From: Hemibagrus wyckioides
Lineage: Eukaryota; Chordata; Actinopteri; Siluriformes; Bagridae
Assembly: GCF_019097595.1 (NCBI RefSeq)
Contig: NC_080720.1
Location: forward strand, 19,886,352 to 19,950,351
Direction of reading: 5' to 3'
Length of the DNA stretch: 64,000 nt
Part shown: positions 36,561 to 47,735 of the stretch, piece by piece
Numbering within the stretch: the first letter of the stretch is position 1
How the letters are laid out: each line of letters opens with the position of its first letter
The notes under the pieces: model-generated
What the model was told of the DNA's origin: nothing
The model's database searches: none
The model's input: the letters and a program-made list of their open reading frames with translations, nothing else
Program-made: the position numbers and the translations under genes

Positions 36561-36650
36561 TGCAAAGCCTTTTCCCCCTTAACTGCTCATCTGTGTAAAT
36601 GTGAGTTGCTCTGGATAAGAGTGTCTGCCAAATCTTGTAAATATAGATGG
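36560..36650 (+). repeat. SINE/LINE 3'-tail-like repeat
   Basis: 'gtgagttgctctggataagagtgtctgccaaat' is the conserved 3' tail shared by many fish SINEs and their partner LINEs. Only the tail is recognisable. Confidence 0.65.
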
Positions 36651-38010
36651 TACTGTTTGTTTGTACACTGATAAAAATATCCAGCCTGATCTACTTAAAA
36701 AATGAACATAACTTTTTGCATCAGATTATTATGTAGTTCCTGACTAGTCTTTGTATCTATTACTTAATTTTCTCTATGCAAGAAATACTTTTTGCAAGTC
36801 AAGTCTACTTAATTTAAGCATTTCTTTAGTCGTTGTTTTGGTGTTTTCTCTACTAAATTTTGAGAGATTCAAAAGTGTATTTTAATTGAAACGTAACTAA
36901 TAAACCTAAGTTTTTATATTACTTACCTTTGAGTGGACCCTACTTTGTTTTTCTAAATGCACTCTTCTCATTTACTCACATTTTCTGGTTAGGAACTAGG
37001 CATTTCTTATACATTAGAGTTAAAATATCAATTGTGTAATTATCAATTTTGACATGCAACTTCACCCAGCACAAGAATTAAAGTAAGGACATTTTTTATT
37101 ATGTGCACACTCCTGAATAGTCAGTTCTTTCAAAATCAGTTGGTCCTAAACAAAATAAATAAAGTAAATACCAGAATTAAAAAAAAAAAAAAAAAAAACA
37201 TGGAGTAGTGTGACATACGTTGGAGGAACCTGAGAAAATGCAGTTTAAAATGAACAACTGCAAAACCTCTAAGAGGGAGTTTACTGTAACTACCTTCACC
37301 CCTGCACTGCCCACTACAGATTACATGAACCAGGAGTCTTCGGTGAATCAGAAGCATGAAGATACCATCTCCGATGAGGGTGTAGTGGGGCAAGTGGGGA
37401 AAGACAACGTGAATGGTATCTTTTTAGCTTCTGATTCACTGAACACACCTGATCCTGGTAGTCAGCAGCAGGTAGGGCAATGGATAGTTGGAAATCAAGA
37501 ACGACAATGGTCTTTGAGGACCAGGATTGAGAACCCCCGTCTCAGCACCTGGACCTTAATTTATAGCTAATACCAACATTATACACCAAAATAGAGCAGC
37601 ACAACCTGAGAAAGTGCAATATAAAACCAAAAACTGCCAAGAGCTATCTCATTATAATCGTCCACCATCAATGACATCTGTATAGCTTTTAGAAACGCAA
37701 GATCACCTTGAGATCACATACCTTGTAGGACATTTTTGGTCCACTTCCTCATGCTGGCAGTTGAACCTTACTTATCATTGCACAACAAAATATTGCAAAT
37801 ACCAACATTACACATAAAAACATCTTGAACCAGTGCACTTGGAGAACTTGAGTGCCCTCAAGTGACCTTTACATTATGTACCTTGGAGGACATTGTTTTG
37901 TTTTTATCCTCAAGCTCCAGGGAGGTCTGCTGAAAAACGTCAAATGTATATTTCAGTTTCTTAGGGTCGCTCAGTTCCAGGACATAGATAAGGCCCATAA
38001 ATCTAATTCC
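36651..38010. repeat. Repeat-derived intergenic DNA with a MITE-like block
   Basis: A poly(A) run at 37179-37198 is followed by a 116-codon frame (37220-37570) that I do not regard as a gene. Part of it ('gaggaccaggattgagaacccc', with preceding 'tgaacacacctgatcctgg') is a common fish MITE. The motif 'aacctgagaaa.tgca.t.taaaa' occurs at 37228 and 37602, a local duplication. Confidence 0.45.
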
Positions 38011-38092
38011 AATCTACTTTAATCATTAAATCAAATCTAATCTACTTTAATCATTAAATCAAATCTAATCTACTTTAATCATTAAATCAAAA
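38011..38092 (+). repeat. 28-bp minisatellite, 3 copies
   Basis: The unit 'aatctactttaatcattaaa' plus 'tcaaatct' is tandemly repeated almost without change at 38011, 38039 and 38067. Confidence 0.95.
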
Positions 38093-39150
38093 GGTAATGT
38101 TTAATCCTTAAATTTACTCAGTTAAGATAAATCAAATCTAAGACTGTTTTAATCCATAATCCAGAGTTAATTTTAATCTTTACTTATTTTGATTTACATA
38201 TATTAATCTCACTTATCTTAATCTGTGCTTAAGAAATATAATTATCAGTTATCAGTTATGGCAAAAGTTAACCATATAACGAGAAGTAGCTTAAAATAGT
38301 ATATATAATGACCACGTCTAATGTCCATGTTTCTAGCAAATTCGAGAAAGGAAAGCAGGTCAGAAAGGTCGGTCGAGAATTAATCATATTTTCAGCAATC
38401 CTTACACATACACTAAAATGAACAATGAATTGCCTCGATTGTTGTTCAAAAATGCACATCAGCCAGACACACTGCTCCACTGAATAACATTTATTTATTG
38501 AAAAATGTAAGGGGAGATGAACCGAAATTTTGCCCAAAATGGTCATAATTGCTATAACTTTCTATAGTGCTGTTTTTACAGGAGTTTACTTCAGTTTTGG
38601 TGATTCTGAGTATTTAGGGAAACGTTTTTTTTTTTTAAATTGCTCCACCAAACATTTTGAAATTAGGAAACACATTACCCGTTGTGGCTGTTATGTTTAT
38701 ATTGATTTTTGGACAACAATGGAGGTCTAAGGCACAGACAACTAAGCTAACACACGCTGCAGACTGACAGACATTCCTTGTGAGTAGAGGCAATTTATTG
38801 TTGGTTTTAGGGCCTGTATGGAGATTGGCCAAAGTTATCCTTAGTTATCCAAAGTTAGCGTATAAATCTAATTTATATACTTTAAATCTACTTTATTACA
38901 GTGACATCTTACAGATGATATATTATAGATATATATTATAGACAAATATTTTAGATAATATTTCTATATCACATTCCTATTCCTCGAACCCCGAATGATT
39001 TTAATCTAGCCCCGAATGTTTTATCCCGAATTTTTCCACCGGAGTGTAGAGGAATTAAGTTAATGCTGATCGTTGTAGTTGAGCACTGTTGCCATTTACT
39101 GTACGCAATTTTGACTGACATATCTCTCCATACACACACACACACACATA
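38093..39150. other. AT-rich intergenic DNA
   Basis: No gene recognised. A (CA)n tract lies at 39130-39148. Confidence 0.5.
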
Positions 39151-39151
39151 A

Positions 39152-39277
39152 GGTGTGTTTGACTTGTAGCAGACCGATCGGTGTATGACGGTGGAATATG
39201 CTCTAGAACCTCTCTAGCGATATTTTAATGTCTTACACCTATCGGTCTGCATGGCGCCGCTTTAAGTCGAACACACC
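39152..39277. mobile_element. Small foldback MITE (126 bp)
   Basis: The left end GGTGTGTTTGACTTGTAGC and the reverse complement of the right end (GGTGTGTTCGACTTAAAGC) match, and 'gcagaccgat.ggtg' is inverted inside the arms. No coding capacity; superfamily uncertain. Confidence 0.7.
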
Positions 39278-39542
39278 ACGTCACTAAAATATCTTACAGC
39301 CCTTGACCACAACAGCAATAAAAAAAGTTCAGAAATCACAACAGTCTTATTATTTAGATAATAGCATAACTTTTCATTTTTAATGTTAACACAGTTGATA
39401 AAAGTAGGCTAACAAATGTATGTTGTGTCAAAAAGGAGGCCCACTGTCTTTGATTCTGAAAACCCTTGACATACTGGACCCTTTTAAATATTATTCCATA
39501 CCCAAGACGTACAAAAGCCTTAAATTATATAAGCCTCAATAT

Positions 39543-40239
39543 CAGTGGTGGGCCGTCAGGACCAGCAAGGCCTTCTCTGCTGGCCTAAACAGCAGTGATC
39601 TGAATCACTGACTTGCATTTTAATATATTTAATATATTTTGCCATAAATTTGTATTAAATTATTCCCAATAGTCTATTCTCTACATTTCATAGCTTTTCT
39701 CTTGGTTGCGCTGCTTCCAGTAGTGTATATTTATGATAAGAGTATTTATCCAATCATATTTCAGCCAGTGGATGAAATCATGTGTTGCCAGGGTGAAAGA
39801 AATCTGCCTTAAGGCCTTCAGAATCAATCGTGCAGGCGCCTTTAGCTTAAAATAAATGGCAATGAAACTGTTACCTTAACCAATCAGATTTCAAGTTGGC
39901 ATCACTGGGGCCATCTAGCAGGCATAAGATTATGTCAGCAATTTCCCATCCTTTGATTGGATAATTGGAGTAGTCAGAGGCAGCGAACCGCACATATACA
40001 TTGTTTCTATATTCGCTGCGTCCTCCAGAGATTGCAGTTTGCTGCATACGTCATCAAGAATGTCTATTTAAGAACTATTCCTTGTGAGGTGTGAAATACT
40101 CTAGCCTAATTTCTTTTTTTCTTTGCTATTTAACGATTGATTAGTATCTATTGCCGTGGCGTCATGATGGTATAGAGGTGGATTAATTCAGGAAGGACAC
40201 CAGTGAAGGCCTAGGTGTGAAATGCACAGCCCGTCACTG
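39543..40239 (+). mobile_element. Non-autonomous hAT element
   Basis: Starts CAGTGGTGGGCCGTCAGG and ends 'cagcccgtcactg', giving imperfect terminal inverted repeats (CAGTGGTGGGC against CAGTGACGGGC). The first 430 bp match the relic at 25778. The transposase is absent, so this is an internally deleted derivative. A clear 8-bp target duplication was not found. Confidence 0.75.
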
Positions 40240-40453
40240 ATACCAGCTATATAAAGGAATGTCAGTAAAACCCATTTGACGTACATATACTATACTTAGG
40301 TTAATTTTAAATCTTCCCTTAGTTTTTTACTGAACAACAGCTTCATATAAATAAAAGGTAGAAGAACTTTCTGCCTACTATTGATCCATCTTCAAGAATA
40401 ATGAATGTTGCCAAGCAAGTGTGTCTTCAGAGAACGTTCAGATTTCAGGATGC

Positions 40454-40770
40454 TCAGTAATTTCTTATAAAACTACACAAATTGTACCTGAGATTTCTGA
40501 TGATTTTAAACAACAAAAGCTTGTATATGTCACAGACGTCTCTCTTAACTCTGGCAACCAGTTTGGCAGCAGTGTTGTGCGTGATGTTCTTGCCATGATT
40601 CCTGTTAAAGTCCATTGCAATCTGGCGGAGGCTTCCCAGTCCAGCCATGAGAATAATTTCAATACACTCTCTATATATAAGCTCATTACACACAACCTCC
40701 TTGCTGCTACAACAAAAAGTTGTAAAGTTACAGACTGTATTGCATCATCTTTACATTATACCAAACATAA
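40454..40770 (-). pseudogene. DNA-transposon helix-turn-helix fragment
   Basis: The minus-strand frame contains GSLRQIAMDFNRNHGKNITH and NTAAKLVARVKRD, resembling the N-terminal HTH of an IS630/mariner-related fish transposase (FNRxHGxxITHxTVAKL pattern). The short segment is out of context and has no catalytic domain. Confidence 0.5.
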
Positions 40771-40959
40771 TTTTGTGTTAATTATCTTCTGGCCTGCTGG
40801 ACAGTTGGCTGGATATGTCTGGTGGGTGGGCTATTCTTAACTCAGCAGGAACAAACAGTGCATAGCAACAGACAGACTAGACTGTAATTGTGCCTGATGA
40901 AATGGTCAGTGAGTGTAGGTGTACGTAATAAACTGGCAGGAAATGGTAAATGCAAAAAT

Positions 40960-40961
<2 letters not shown>

Positions 40962-40997
<36 letters not shown>

Positions 40998-40998
40998 T

Positions 40999-41041
<43 letters not shown>

Positions 41042-41343
41042 TGTTATAGTTGTTAGTACTGTAAGAAATTAATTATAGAACATTATTTCAGTCATTTTAA
41101 TAATAGTAACCATTTTCATTTAGTCTACTGTGTACATAGAATGTTAGAATGATGATGAATTTGAAATTTAAAGTTTTTCTCGCTGCACTTGTACATAGGA
41201 GGTGTTTCAATGTCCTTTATTGGTACACAATCCTAGCAATGCTTCCTCTTTTGCCACTAGCAGCAATCTGTAATAGTGAAAGTCTTTGTTAGACATCTGA
41301 TATCTCTGAAATGTACACGTACACACACACACACACACACACA
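40962..41343. repeat. (AC)n/(TA)n microsatellites
   Basis: A compound (AC)n-(TA)n-(AC)n tract at 40962-41040 and an (AC)n tract at 41322-41343; AT-rich unique sequence between and around them. Confidence 0.9.
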
Positions 41344-41819
41344 CGCTACTTATATTGAAAACAAAACTCACTCATAGTTACTTTAGTCTGGAAGTGATGG
41401 TGGTCTAGGACGTGCAGTTTGGGGTAACAGGAGCCTCCTTTCAAATCCTTTTCACCATGATTCAGACACTCAGGATCTTAGAACTTGTTCTTTTCTGTGC
41501 ATATGAGAGCTGCCAAGTGCATTACCTTGTGTCTCTAACTCTAACTATGGTTTGATTCCAAATTTATCATGGCCTGTCTGCTTTCAAGTACTCTATTCGC
41601 CCAGTTATAACTCTCAGGTCAGATTGACCTGAGGACTTATAAAGGATATAAATGTGTAGGAGGGTGTTGGATGTAAATGTTTTTCAAACCATAGAATTTC
41701 AGGTGGAAAATGATTTTTTCTACAAGGTGTCCCAAAAGTCTCTATACATAGGGGAAATTAACACTTTTAAGCAAAATGTCTTCCAAATTTCATACTTCCA
41801 AATTTTATACTTATATATA

Positions 41820-41866
<47 letters not shown>

Positions 41867-41869
<3 letters not shown>

Positions 41870-43114
41870 TATATTGCCAAAAGTATTCGCTCACCTGCCT
41901 TGACTCGCATATGAATTTAAGTGACATCCCATTCCTAATCCATAGGGTTCAATATGACGTCGGTCCGCCCTTTGCAGCTATAACAGCTTCAACTCTTCTG
42001 GGAAGGCTGTCCACAAGGTTTAGGAGTGTGTTTATGGGAATTTTTGACCATTCTTCCAGAAGCGCATTTGTGAGGTCACACACTGATGTTGGACGAGAAG
42101 GCCTGGCTCTCAGTCTCCACTCTAATTCATCCCAAAGGTGTTCTATCAGGTTGAGGTCAGGACTCTGTGCAGGCCAGTCAAGTTCATCCACACCAGACTC
42201 TGTCATCCATGTCTTTATGGACCTTGCTTTGTGCACTGGTGCACAGTCATGTTGGAAGAGGAAGGGGCCAGCTCCAAACTGTTCCCACAAAGTTGGGAGC
42301 ATGGAATTGTCCAAAATGTCTTGGTATGCTGAAGCATTCAGAGTTCCTTTCACTGGAACTAAGGGGCCAAGCCCAGCTCCTGAAAAACAACCCCACACCA
42401 TAATCCCCCCTCCACCAAACTTTACACTTGGCACAATGCAGTCAGACAAGTACCGTTCTCCTGGCAACCGCCAAACCCAGACTCGTCCATCAGATTGCCA
42501 GATGGAGAAGCGCGATTCGTCACTCCAGAGAACGTGTCTCCACTGCTCTAGAGTCCAGTGGCGGCGTGCTTTACACCACTGCATCCGACGCTTTGCATTG
42601 CACTTGGTGATGTATGGCTTGGATGCAGCTGCTCGGCCATGGAAACCCATTCCATGAAGCTCTCTGCACACTGTTCTTGAGCTAATCTGAAGGCCACATG
42701 AAGTTTGGAGGTCTGTAGCGATTGACTCTGCAGAAAGTTGGCGACCTCTTCGCACTATGCGCCTCAGCATCCCCTGACCCCGCTCCGTCAGTTTACGTGG
42801 CCTACCACTTTGTGGCTGAGTTGCTGTCGTTCCCAAACACTTCCACGTTCTTATAATACAGCTGACATTTGACTGTGGAATATTTAGGAGCGAGGAAATT
42901 TCACGACTGGATTTGTTGCACAGGTGGCATCCTATCACAGTTCCACGCTGGAATTCACTGAGTTCCTGAGAGCGACCCATTCTTTCACAAATGTTTGTAA
43001 AAACAGTCTGCATGCCTAGGTGCTTGATTTTATACACCTGTGGCCATGGAAGTGATTGGAACACCTGATTCTGATTATTTGGATGGGTGAGCGAATACTT
43101 TTGGCAATATAGTG
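41867..43114 (-). mobile_element. Near-intact Tc1-like transposon, 1248 bp
   Basis: The outermost 29 bp (beginning CACTATATTGCCAAAAGTAT) are perfectly inverted at the two ends and flanked by TA on each side (41865-41866, 43115-43116). The element sits within a (TA)n tract. It carries one uninterrupted transposase frame. Of the Tc1-like copies in this window it is by far the least decayed, so it is the most recent. Confidence 0.95.
41949..42980 (-). CDS. Tc1-like DD34E transposase, open reading frame intact
   Basis: Cut-and-paste transposase of 343 aa from the Met of [10 protein letters not shown] (42980; context aga-ATG-G); the frame stays open upstream through the terminal repeat, but that is not expected to be coding. 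The paired HTH region covers about residues 1-110 ([17 protein letters not shown], then [12 protein letters not shown]). Catalytic triad: D154 (LWSDESRF), D245 ([10 protein letters not shown]) and E280 ([12 protein letters not shown]), with 34 residues between the last two. It ends in the usual [13 protein letters not shown]. One visible departure from the usual motif is Leu278 where DLNPIEHLW is expected. Full family length, no stop and no frameshift; activity cannot be judged from sequence. Confidence 0.93.
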   Translation of the reverse strand: MGRSQELSEFQRGTVIGCHLCNKSSREISSLLNIPQSNVSCIIRTWKCLGTTATQPQSGRPRKLTERGQGMLRRIVRRGRQLSAESIATDLQTSCGLQISSRTVCRELHGMGFHGRAAASKPYITKCNAKRRMQWCKARRHWTLEQWRHVLWSDESRFSIWQSDGRVWVWRLPGERYLSDCIVPSVKFGGGGIMVWGCFSGAGLGPLVPVKGTLNASAYQDILDNSMLPTLWEQFGAGPFLFQHDCAPVHKARSIKTWMTESGVDELDWPAQSPDLNLIEHLWDELEWRLRARPSRPTSVCDLTNALLEEWSKIPINTLLNLVDSLPRRVEAVIAAKGGPTSY

Positions 43115-43115
43115 T

Positions 43116-43168
<53 letters not shown>

Positions 43169-43300
43169 AAATTTGCAGATAGCCTTTAAGAATGCTGTAA
43201 GGAAGATCAAAGTGAAATATCATTCTCATGGCTGGGTCAGGCAGTTGTTGCAAGGCTGCGATGGACTTAAACAGGAAACATGGCAAGCACTACACACATG

Positions 43301-43984
43301 ACTGTAAATAAAGTTATATTTTGCTGAAAAACAAAAAAAAAGGGTTCATTTCTTCTACATATGGAGACTGTGAGGAAATTGTGTGTATGTTTCCCATTAT
43401 TATATATAATAAACAGGTCAATCTGACCAGAGAGTTGAACAAGGGTTAAACCACTGAGCACCTGTGGCAGTAGAATTTGTAGTTGGTCAACTAAGTTGGT
43501 AATCAATGTAATAATATTTAGGTTAACTCCTCTTGCTTCCCAAAAGATAACATGTCAAGAAACAGTGATTACCATCGCAGCAGACCAGCATGCATATCTA
43601 ACCTATAAACAAAATGCTGGATGATATCAGAAAAAAACATACTTTAAATTTCAGGTGCCAGCTTGACCAGAAAAGACTGACTGGATTTTTTGCTCCTTTA
43701 ACTGTCCAAAAGTTTTCTGCCCTTCGAACAATGCCTGCCCCCGGCTCTACAGGTGCACAAATCCCTTTTGCTCCACATTTTAAAAATATATTAGGTGCAT
43801 AAGTAAGAGCATATTCAGTTATTGACTTGTATTTGTGGTAGAAAATGTGTGGTTGGTGTGTGGACGTGTAAAACTGGTCCATGACTTCACAATTTTAATA
43901 CAGGTGTGTGCACGTGTTATGCACCTTACTCACTTCACCAACACTAGCAAATCAATCTGTCTATTTTCTACAGTTTATTCTACA
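43301..43984. other. Intergenic DNA
   Basis: No gene recognised. Frames of 60-95 codons on both strands (43598-43882) mirror each other and lack motifs. Confidence 0.45.
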
Positions 43985-44165
43985 CAGGGTCACAGGAAGC
44001 TTGGAGACTATTCCAGGGGACTTGGGGCATAAAGCAGGCTTCAGCTTAGGTGGTGTGCCAACCCATCTGAGGGCACAATCGCACACACAAACATACCCAC
44101 ACACACATTATGGAAAATTTACAGATGCCAGTCAGTCTACAACACACGTCTTCAGACTGGGGTTC
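43985..44165 (-). repeat. Dispersed teleost repeat
   Basis: 'gacttggggcataaagcaggct...ggtgtgccaacccatctgagggcacaatcgcacacac...acagatgccagtca' is a widespread fish repeat. A copy in the opposite orientation is at 62838-63070. Family name uncertain. Confidence 0.6.
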
Positions 44166-44723
44166 CTTGCTCTGGTTTTTAGAATAGGTTTTGTTCCCCT
44201 GCACAGAAGAATTAGAGAAAAAAAATCTACAAGTTTGTAACTCCTAAACCATTTTTCTCTGTAACTTCAAATTTCCTGATACACACGTTTGACACTTTTC
44301 CACAAATAATTACAAATTCCACTGTCACAGGTGCTCAGTTGTTTTGCTCAGCTCATACCTTCACATTGTGTCAAGTCCCATTATATGTGAATTCAGTCTG
44401 TGTTGATGATGCACTTGTCAGTCTAGTAGTCGTCTCTGTGTGCACATCTCCTACCGGCGCTAGGACCGTGATACGCAGGCGGTCCAAGACACCGGTTGAT
44501 GAGCAGCTTGCAACTCATTCAAGATCTCATATAGCGAGCAATACCAAGTCTAAGAGGCGCAGACAGGGACAAAAGAATCGATTCGTTTAGTCCAGTGAAT
44601 AATAATCTCACTTCGCATCTGTAGTAAGTTAGTGGTTTAGGCTGTCGGTCCGCCTCTGTGGGTGGCCGATCGCTAATATCTGCATCAGCGCCGAATTCCA
44701 GCACCGAGCATCGCCTCAGCACC

Positions 44724-44868
44724 ATGAGCCAGAGGTTCACAGTGAGCGCTTCATCCAGGAGTGACGGCGAGCTGGGAGAAATCAACCAGCTGTTTGAAGG
44801 GGACGAGCCCAATCCGAGCTCCTCGGACAAAGAAGGCGCCTCGGATCTCGTAGAAGACCCGGTGAAAG
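44724..44868 (+). CDS. slc12a5: First coding exon of slc12a5 (KCC2 K-Cl cotransporter), long N-terminal isoform
   Basis: Partial gene: only this exon lies in the window. KCC2 is the neuronal K+/Cl- exporter that sets the chloride gradient for GABA/glycine inhibition. ATG in good context (caccATGa) starts MSQRFTVSASSRSDGELGEI, then about 28 acidic/Ser-rich residues ending EDPVK, and the exon stops with AAAG|gtagga in phase 1. The KCC2a isoform starts MSRRFTV and its first exon ends EDVK|G in the same phase, so start, length and junction agree. R4-F5-T6-V7 is a SPAK/OSR1 kinase docking motif (RFxV), a feature of KCC2a absent from KCC2b. KCC3a begins similarly (RFTV) but has a longer first exon, so a paralogue is possible. 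No KCC2b exon or exon 2 was found before 64000. Confidence 0.7.
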
Positions 44869-46689
44869 GTAGGATGTGGAGTGTTATAACACACCTGTGA
44901 GCGCGCACAGCACAACCGCCTTCATGCACTGTCCGGTTATTAGTGCGTGTGGTACGTGTGCGGAATTTCAAGTGGATGCGAATCCTAGTGATTTCCACCT
45001 CTACAGGTTGTCACTCACTAATATCATGGTATGGTCATAAAAGCACCAGACTGAAATAAACGTGTTGGCCTGATGAACCCTGTTAATTTATGATTAATAT
45101 TCAGATTACAGTGAACCTTGTTGATTAATGCACACAACAAATTCCATTATGAGTACAGTACATTTATCCATACACATACCTCAGTCTTTGGCTACATGTT
45201 TTCAGAAATCATCTACCAATAATCATCTGCAATCTATTTAATAGCCTATGTGAATAGAAAATACTACAATGTGCCAGTAACAATATAATATTTTGCTCCT
45301 TAAATTAGTCTGCAAAGCTTTGATCCACAAAGATGGATTTCTGTGCAAACATATAACTATGTAAAAAAAGGTGACAGTGGTGGAGGTTTCAAACCTATTT
45401 ATGGAGATTGGATACTGTATCTCTGACAGCCTAAGTGACCTTGCCTGGCAGATCTCTGTTTTGAAGCAGTATAACATGTCCTGTCCAGGCAAGTGTTGAG
45501 AATTATATTGTTTGGGCCATTTACAGTGTATAGTGAAATACAGTTTGGTATCTCAGTAGACAGGACTTTCTCCAGTTCCTAATGATTTTGCCCGAGGCAA
45601 ACGGAGACATGGGAGGTTGTGCAGAAGCAACATTCAAAATTGAAATGCATAAAGACTCATTTTTTATTGTAGAATAAAGGTTTGTCTTATTGTATCATGT
45701 GTGTTATGTGCCGTTTAACAAAGATGTTCCTTTCACTGAAGAAATCTGATCAATGCTTGCAGTGACAAGAGCCCCTGAAAAGTGTTACATTTGAAAATGA
45801 CATTTCACAGGACATCAATTTTATTGACTGGACTTGCAGATGGTGACAATTTCTTGCTAGAATGTCAGACATTTCCTCATCTTTCAGAGAGCTCTATATA
45901 GTTGCAGTCTGTTCTATTACATTAGCATGACAGAGGCCTTCTCAGCACATGTTGAAACTACAGCAGGTCTGTGTCTCTATAATTTTATTTTTACAAGGTG
46001 TGCACGTGTAGTCACTTAGATACTGTGTAGCCTTGGTGAAGCACTTGTCTCCGGTTCAATCTCTGACAACGTTTCCATGGCAACAGTTGCCATTTGTTCT
46101 GTGATTGGTGGCATGCTAGGTCTGGTGTAAGGGGATGATGATAATAAAGCAGAAATGGCTTTGCTCAGAATTACTATCTTCATCAAATAAATTAAAGCTG
46201 ATTATTATCCTAACATTTAATGCAAAATAAATGGTCACAGTGGACACCCCCATTTTCATGCTCTAAGGGGTTCATCATTAGATGCCTGCAATTCTGTGCT
46301 TGAGTGTGTGGAAAAGCAAGAGCAGTAAGCATGTGCATTTGCAGCCTGACTGTACTATACATAGAAAAGGTGATCCTTTGCAAAAAAGCCCTGATGTGCC
46401 TGAGGCAATAGTGCTATTTTTTTACACTACTGCTGATCATGTTTATATCGAGAACAGGAAGTGAGATCACTGTCTGCTCTTTGAAGCCACACATATAGAG
46501 GGAGCTAATGCTGCTGTTTTCACTTTGTTGTATGGCTACATGGCTGTAATTCAATCTGGGCCTATGCTTATATACAAATTCCATGCCAGTAGCTTCATTA
46601 TGAGTAGTAAGAGATGGAATCTGTATATAGAACATTTTTTTCTGACTACTTTTAACACAACTGCTTACCTGTTGCCACATACACTCAAA
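44869..46689 (+). other. Putative slc12a5 intron 1, 5' part
   Basis: No further exon recognised. The first 60 bases after the donor keep the GC-rich character of the first exon, then the sequence becomes AT-rich. Confidence 0.4.
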
Positions 46690-47200
46690 ATGCACTTTAA
46701 TAGGAACACCCATACATCTGCTAATTTGTGCAGCTATTCAGTCATTCAATCATGTAGCAGCAGCACGGTGCATGAAATCATGCAGATACAGGTCAAGAGC
46801 TTCAATGGAATAAATAAAAGGTGTGATCTCTGTGACTTGTTGGTACCAGATGGACTGGTTTGAGTATTTCAGAAACTACTGATCTCCTGGGATTTTTTTT
46901 TGCACAAATCAGTCTCTGGAGTAACACAGAATAATAAAAATAAAATATAAAAGCATTTCAACATGCACAAAATATCAGACCTTGAAGTGAACGTACTTCA
47001 ACAGCAGAACTCTATTTCAGGTTCCACTCCAGTCAGCCAAGAGCAAGAATCTGAGGCTATCATGGGCACAGACTAACCCAAACTGGACAGTTGAGGATTA
47101 GAAACAAAACCACTTGGTTTTTTTTTTCTTCACTCATCAGCTGTCCAGTTGTGGTGAGTTTATGCTCTTGATAGCCTCAGATTCTTATCCTTGACTGGAC
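46690..47200 (+). mobile_element. Rearranged Tc1-like fossil
   Basis: 46690-46925 is the 5' end of the same fish Tc1 family as 17560 ('tttaataggaacaccc...ctgctaatttgtgcagct...gtttgagtatttcagaaactactgatctcctgggattttt'). 46950-47095 is a later part of the transposase. 47131-47200 repeats that last part in the opposite orientation ('ctgtccagttgtggtgag...cctcagattctt'), forming a local hairpin. Non-coding. Confidence 0.8.
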
Positions 47201-47530
47201 ACATGCACTTGTACTGGTGGTCCTGATATCATGGCCTGTGTTTATTAGAAAATATATATTTGTAGCAGTGCACTTTTATTATTCACTGGTTATAAAATCA
47301 ATACCATTTCAGTGCATATTTGATAAAGCCTCACCAAATAACAGCAATGTGTCGCTTCCTACAATCTCCAACAAGGTAAGAGACCAAATGATTCCTGCAC
47401 GGTTTCCCTCATAAGACTGAGATGGTCAGTCATTTGCAAAATATTGATACTGCTGACTCTATTGATTTGAATGTACATACCAGTCAGCTTTTGTGCCAAT
47501 AGCTCAACATCTGATCAGCTGATGGCCTAC

Positions 47531-47735
47531 GGCAGGGATGTCCAATCTTATCCACAAAGGGCCGGTGTGGGTATGGGTTTTCATTCCAACCAAGCAGAAG
47601 CCACACCAGATTCTATTGAAAGCTAAGATCATGTTGATTAAACAGGTGGAATCAGGTGTGTCTCCTGCTTGATTGGAATGAAAACCTGCACCCACACCTG
47701 GTCTATGGTTTTTAATAAATATGATCATCCTTAGA
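47531..47735. mobile_element. Palindromic MITE
   Basis: Inverted arms of about 50 bp (47565-47613 and 47649-47698; 'gtgtggg...ttttcattccaa.caagcag') around a short loop, preceded by 'gggatgtccaatcttatcc'. An abundant fish MITE type with no coding sequence. Confidence 0.75.

Larger units (their letters stand above)
41722..43300. mobile_element. Older DNA-transposon remnant hosting the Tc1 insertion
   Basis: Left part (41722-41810): 'acaaggtgtcccaaaagtctctatacatagg' resembles a fish DNA-transposon terminus. Right part (43170-43300): a decayed coding tail reading [21 protein letters not shown] long (TA)n tract between them was split by the Tc1-like element at 41867-43114. Family not certain. 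Confidence 0.4.

Noticed and set aside
37220..37570. 116-codon plus-strand frame
   Set aside because: Part of it is a known type of fish MITE, and the region is locally duplicated, so the frame is fortuitous.
41776..42657. 293-codon plus-strand open frame
   Set aside because: It is the antisense shadow of the intact Tc1 transposase and starts in TA-repeat translation (Tyr/Ile runs).
42981..43286. N-terminal extension of the Tc1 transposase frame to 445 codons
   Set aside because: The extra residues come from the terminal repeat and the (TA)n tract outside the element; the family start is the Met at 42980 or shortly upstream.
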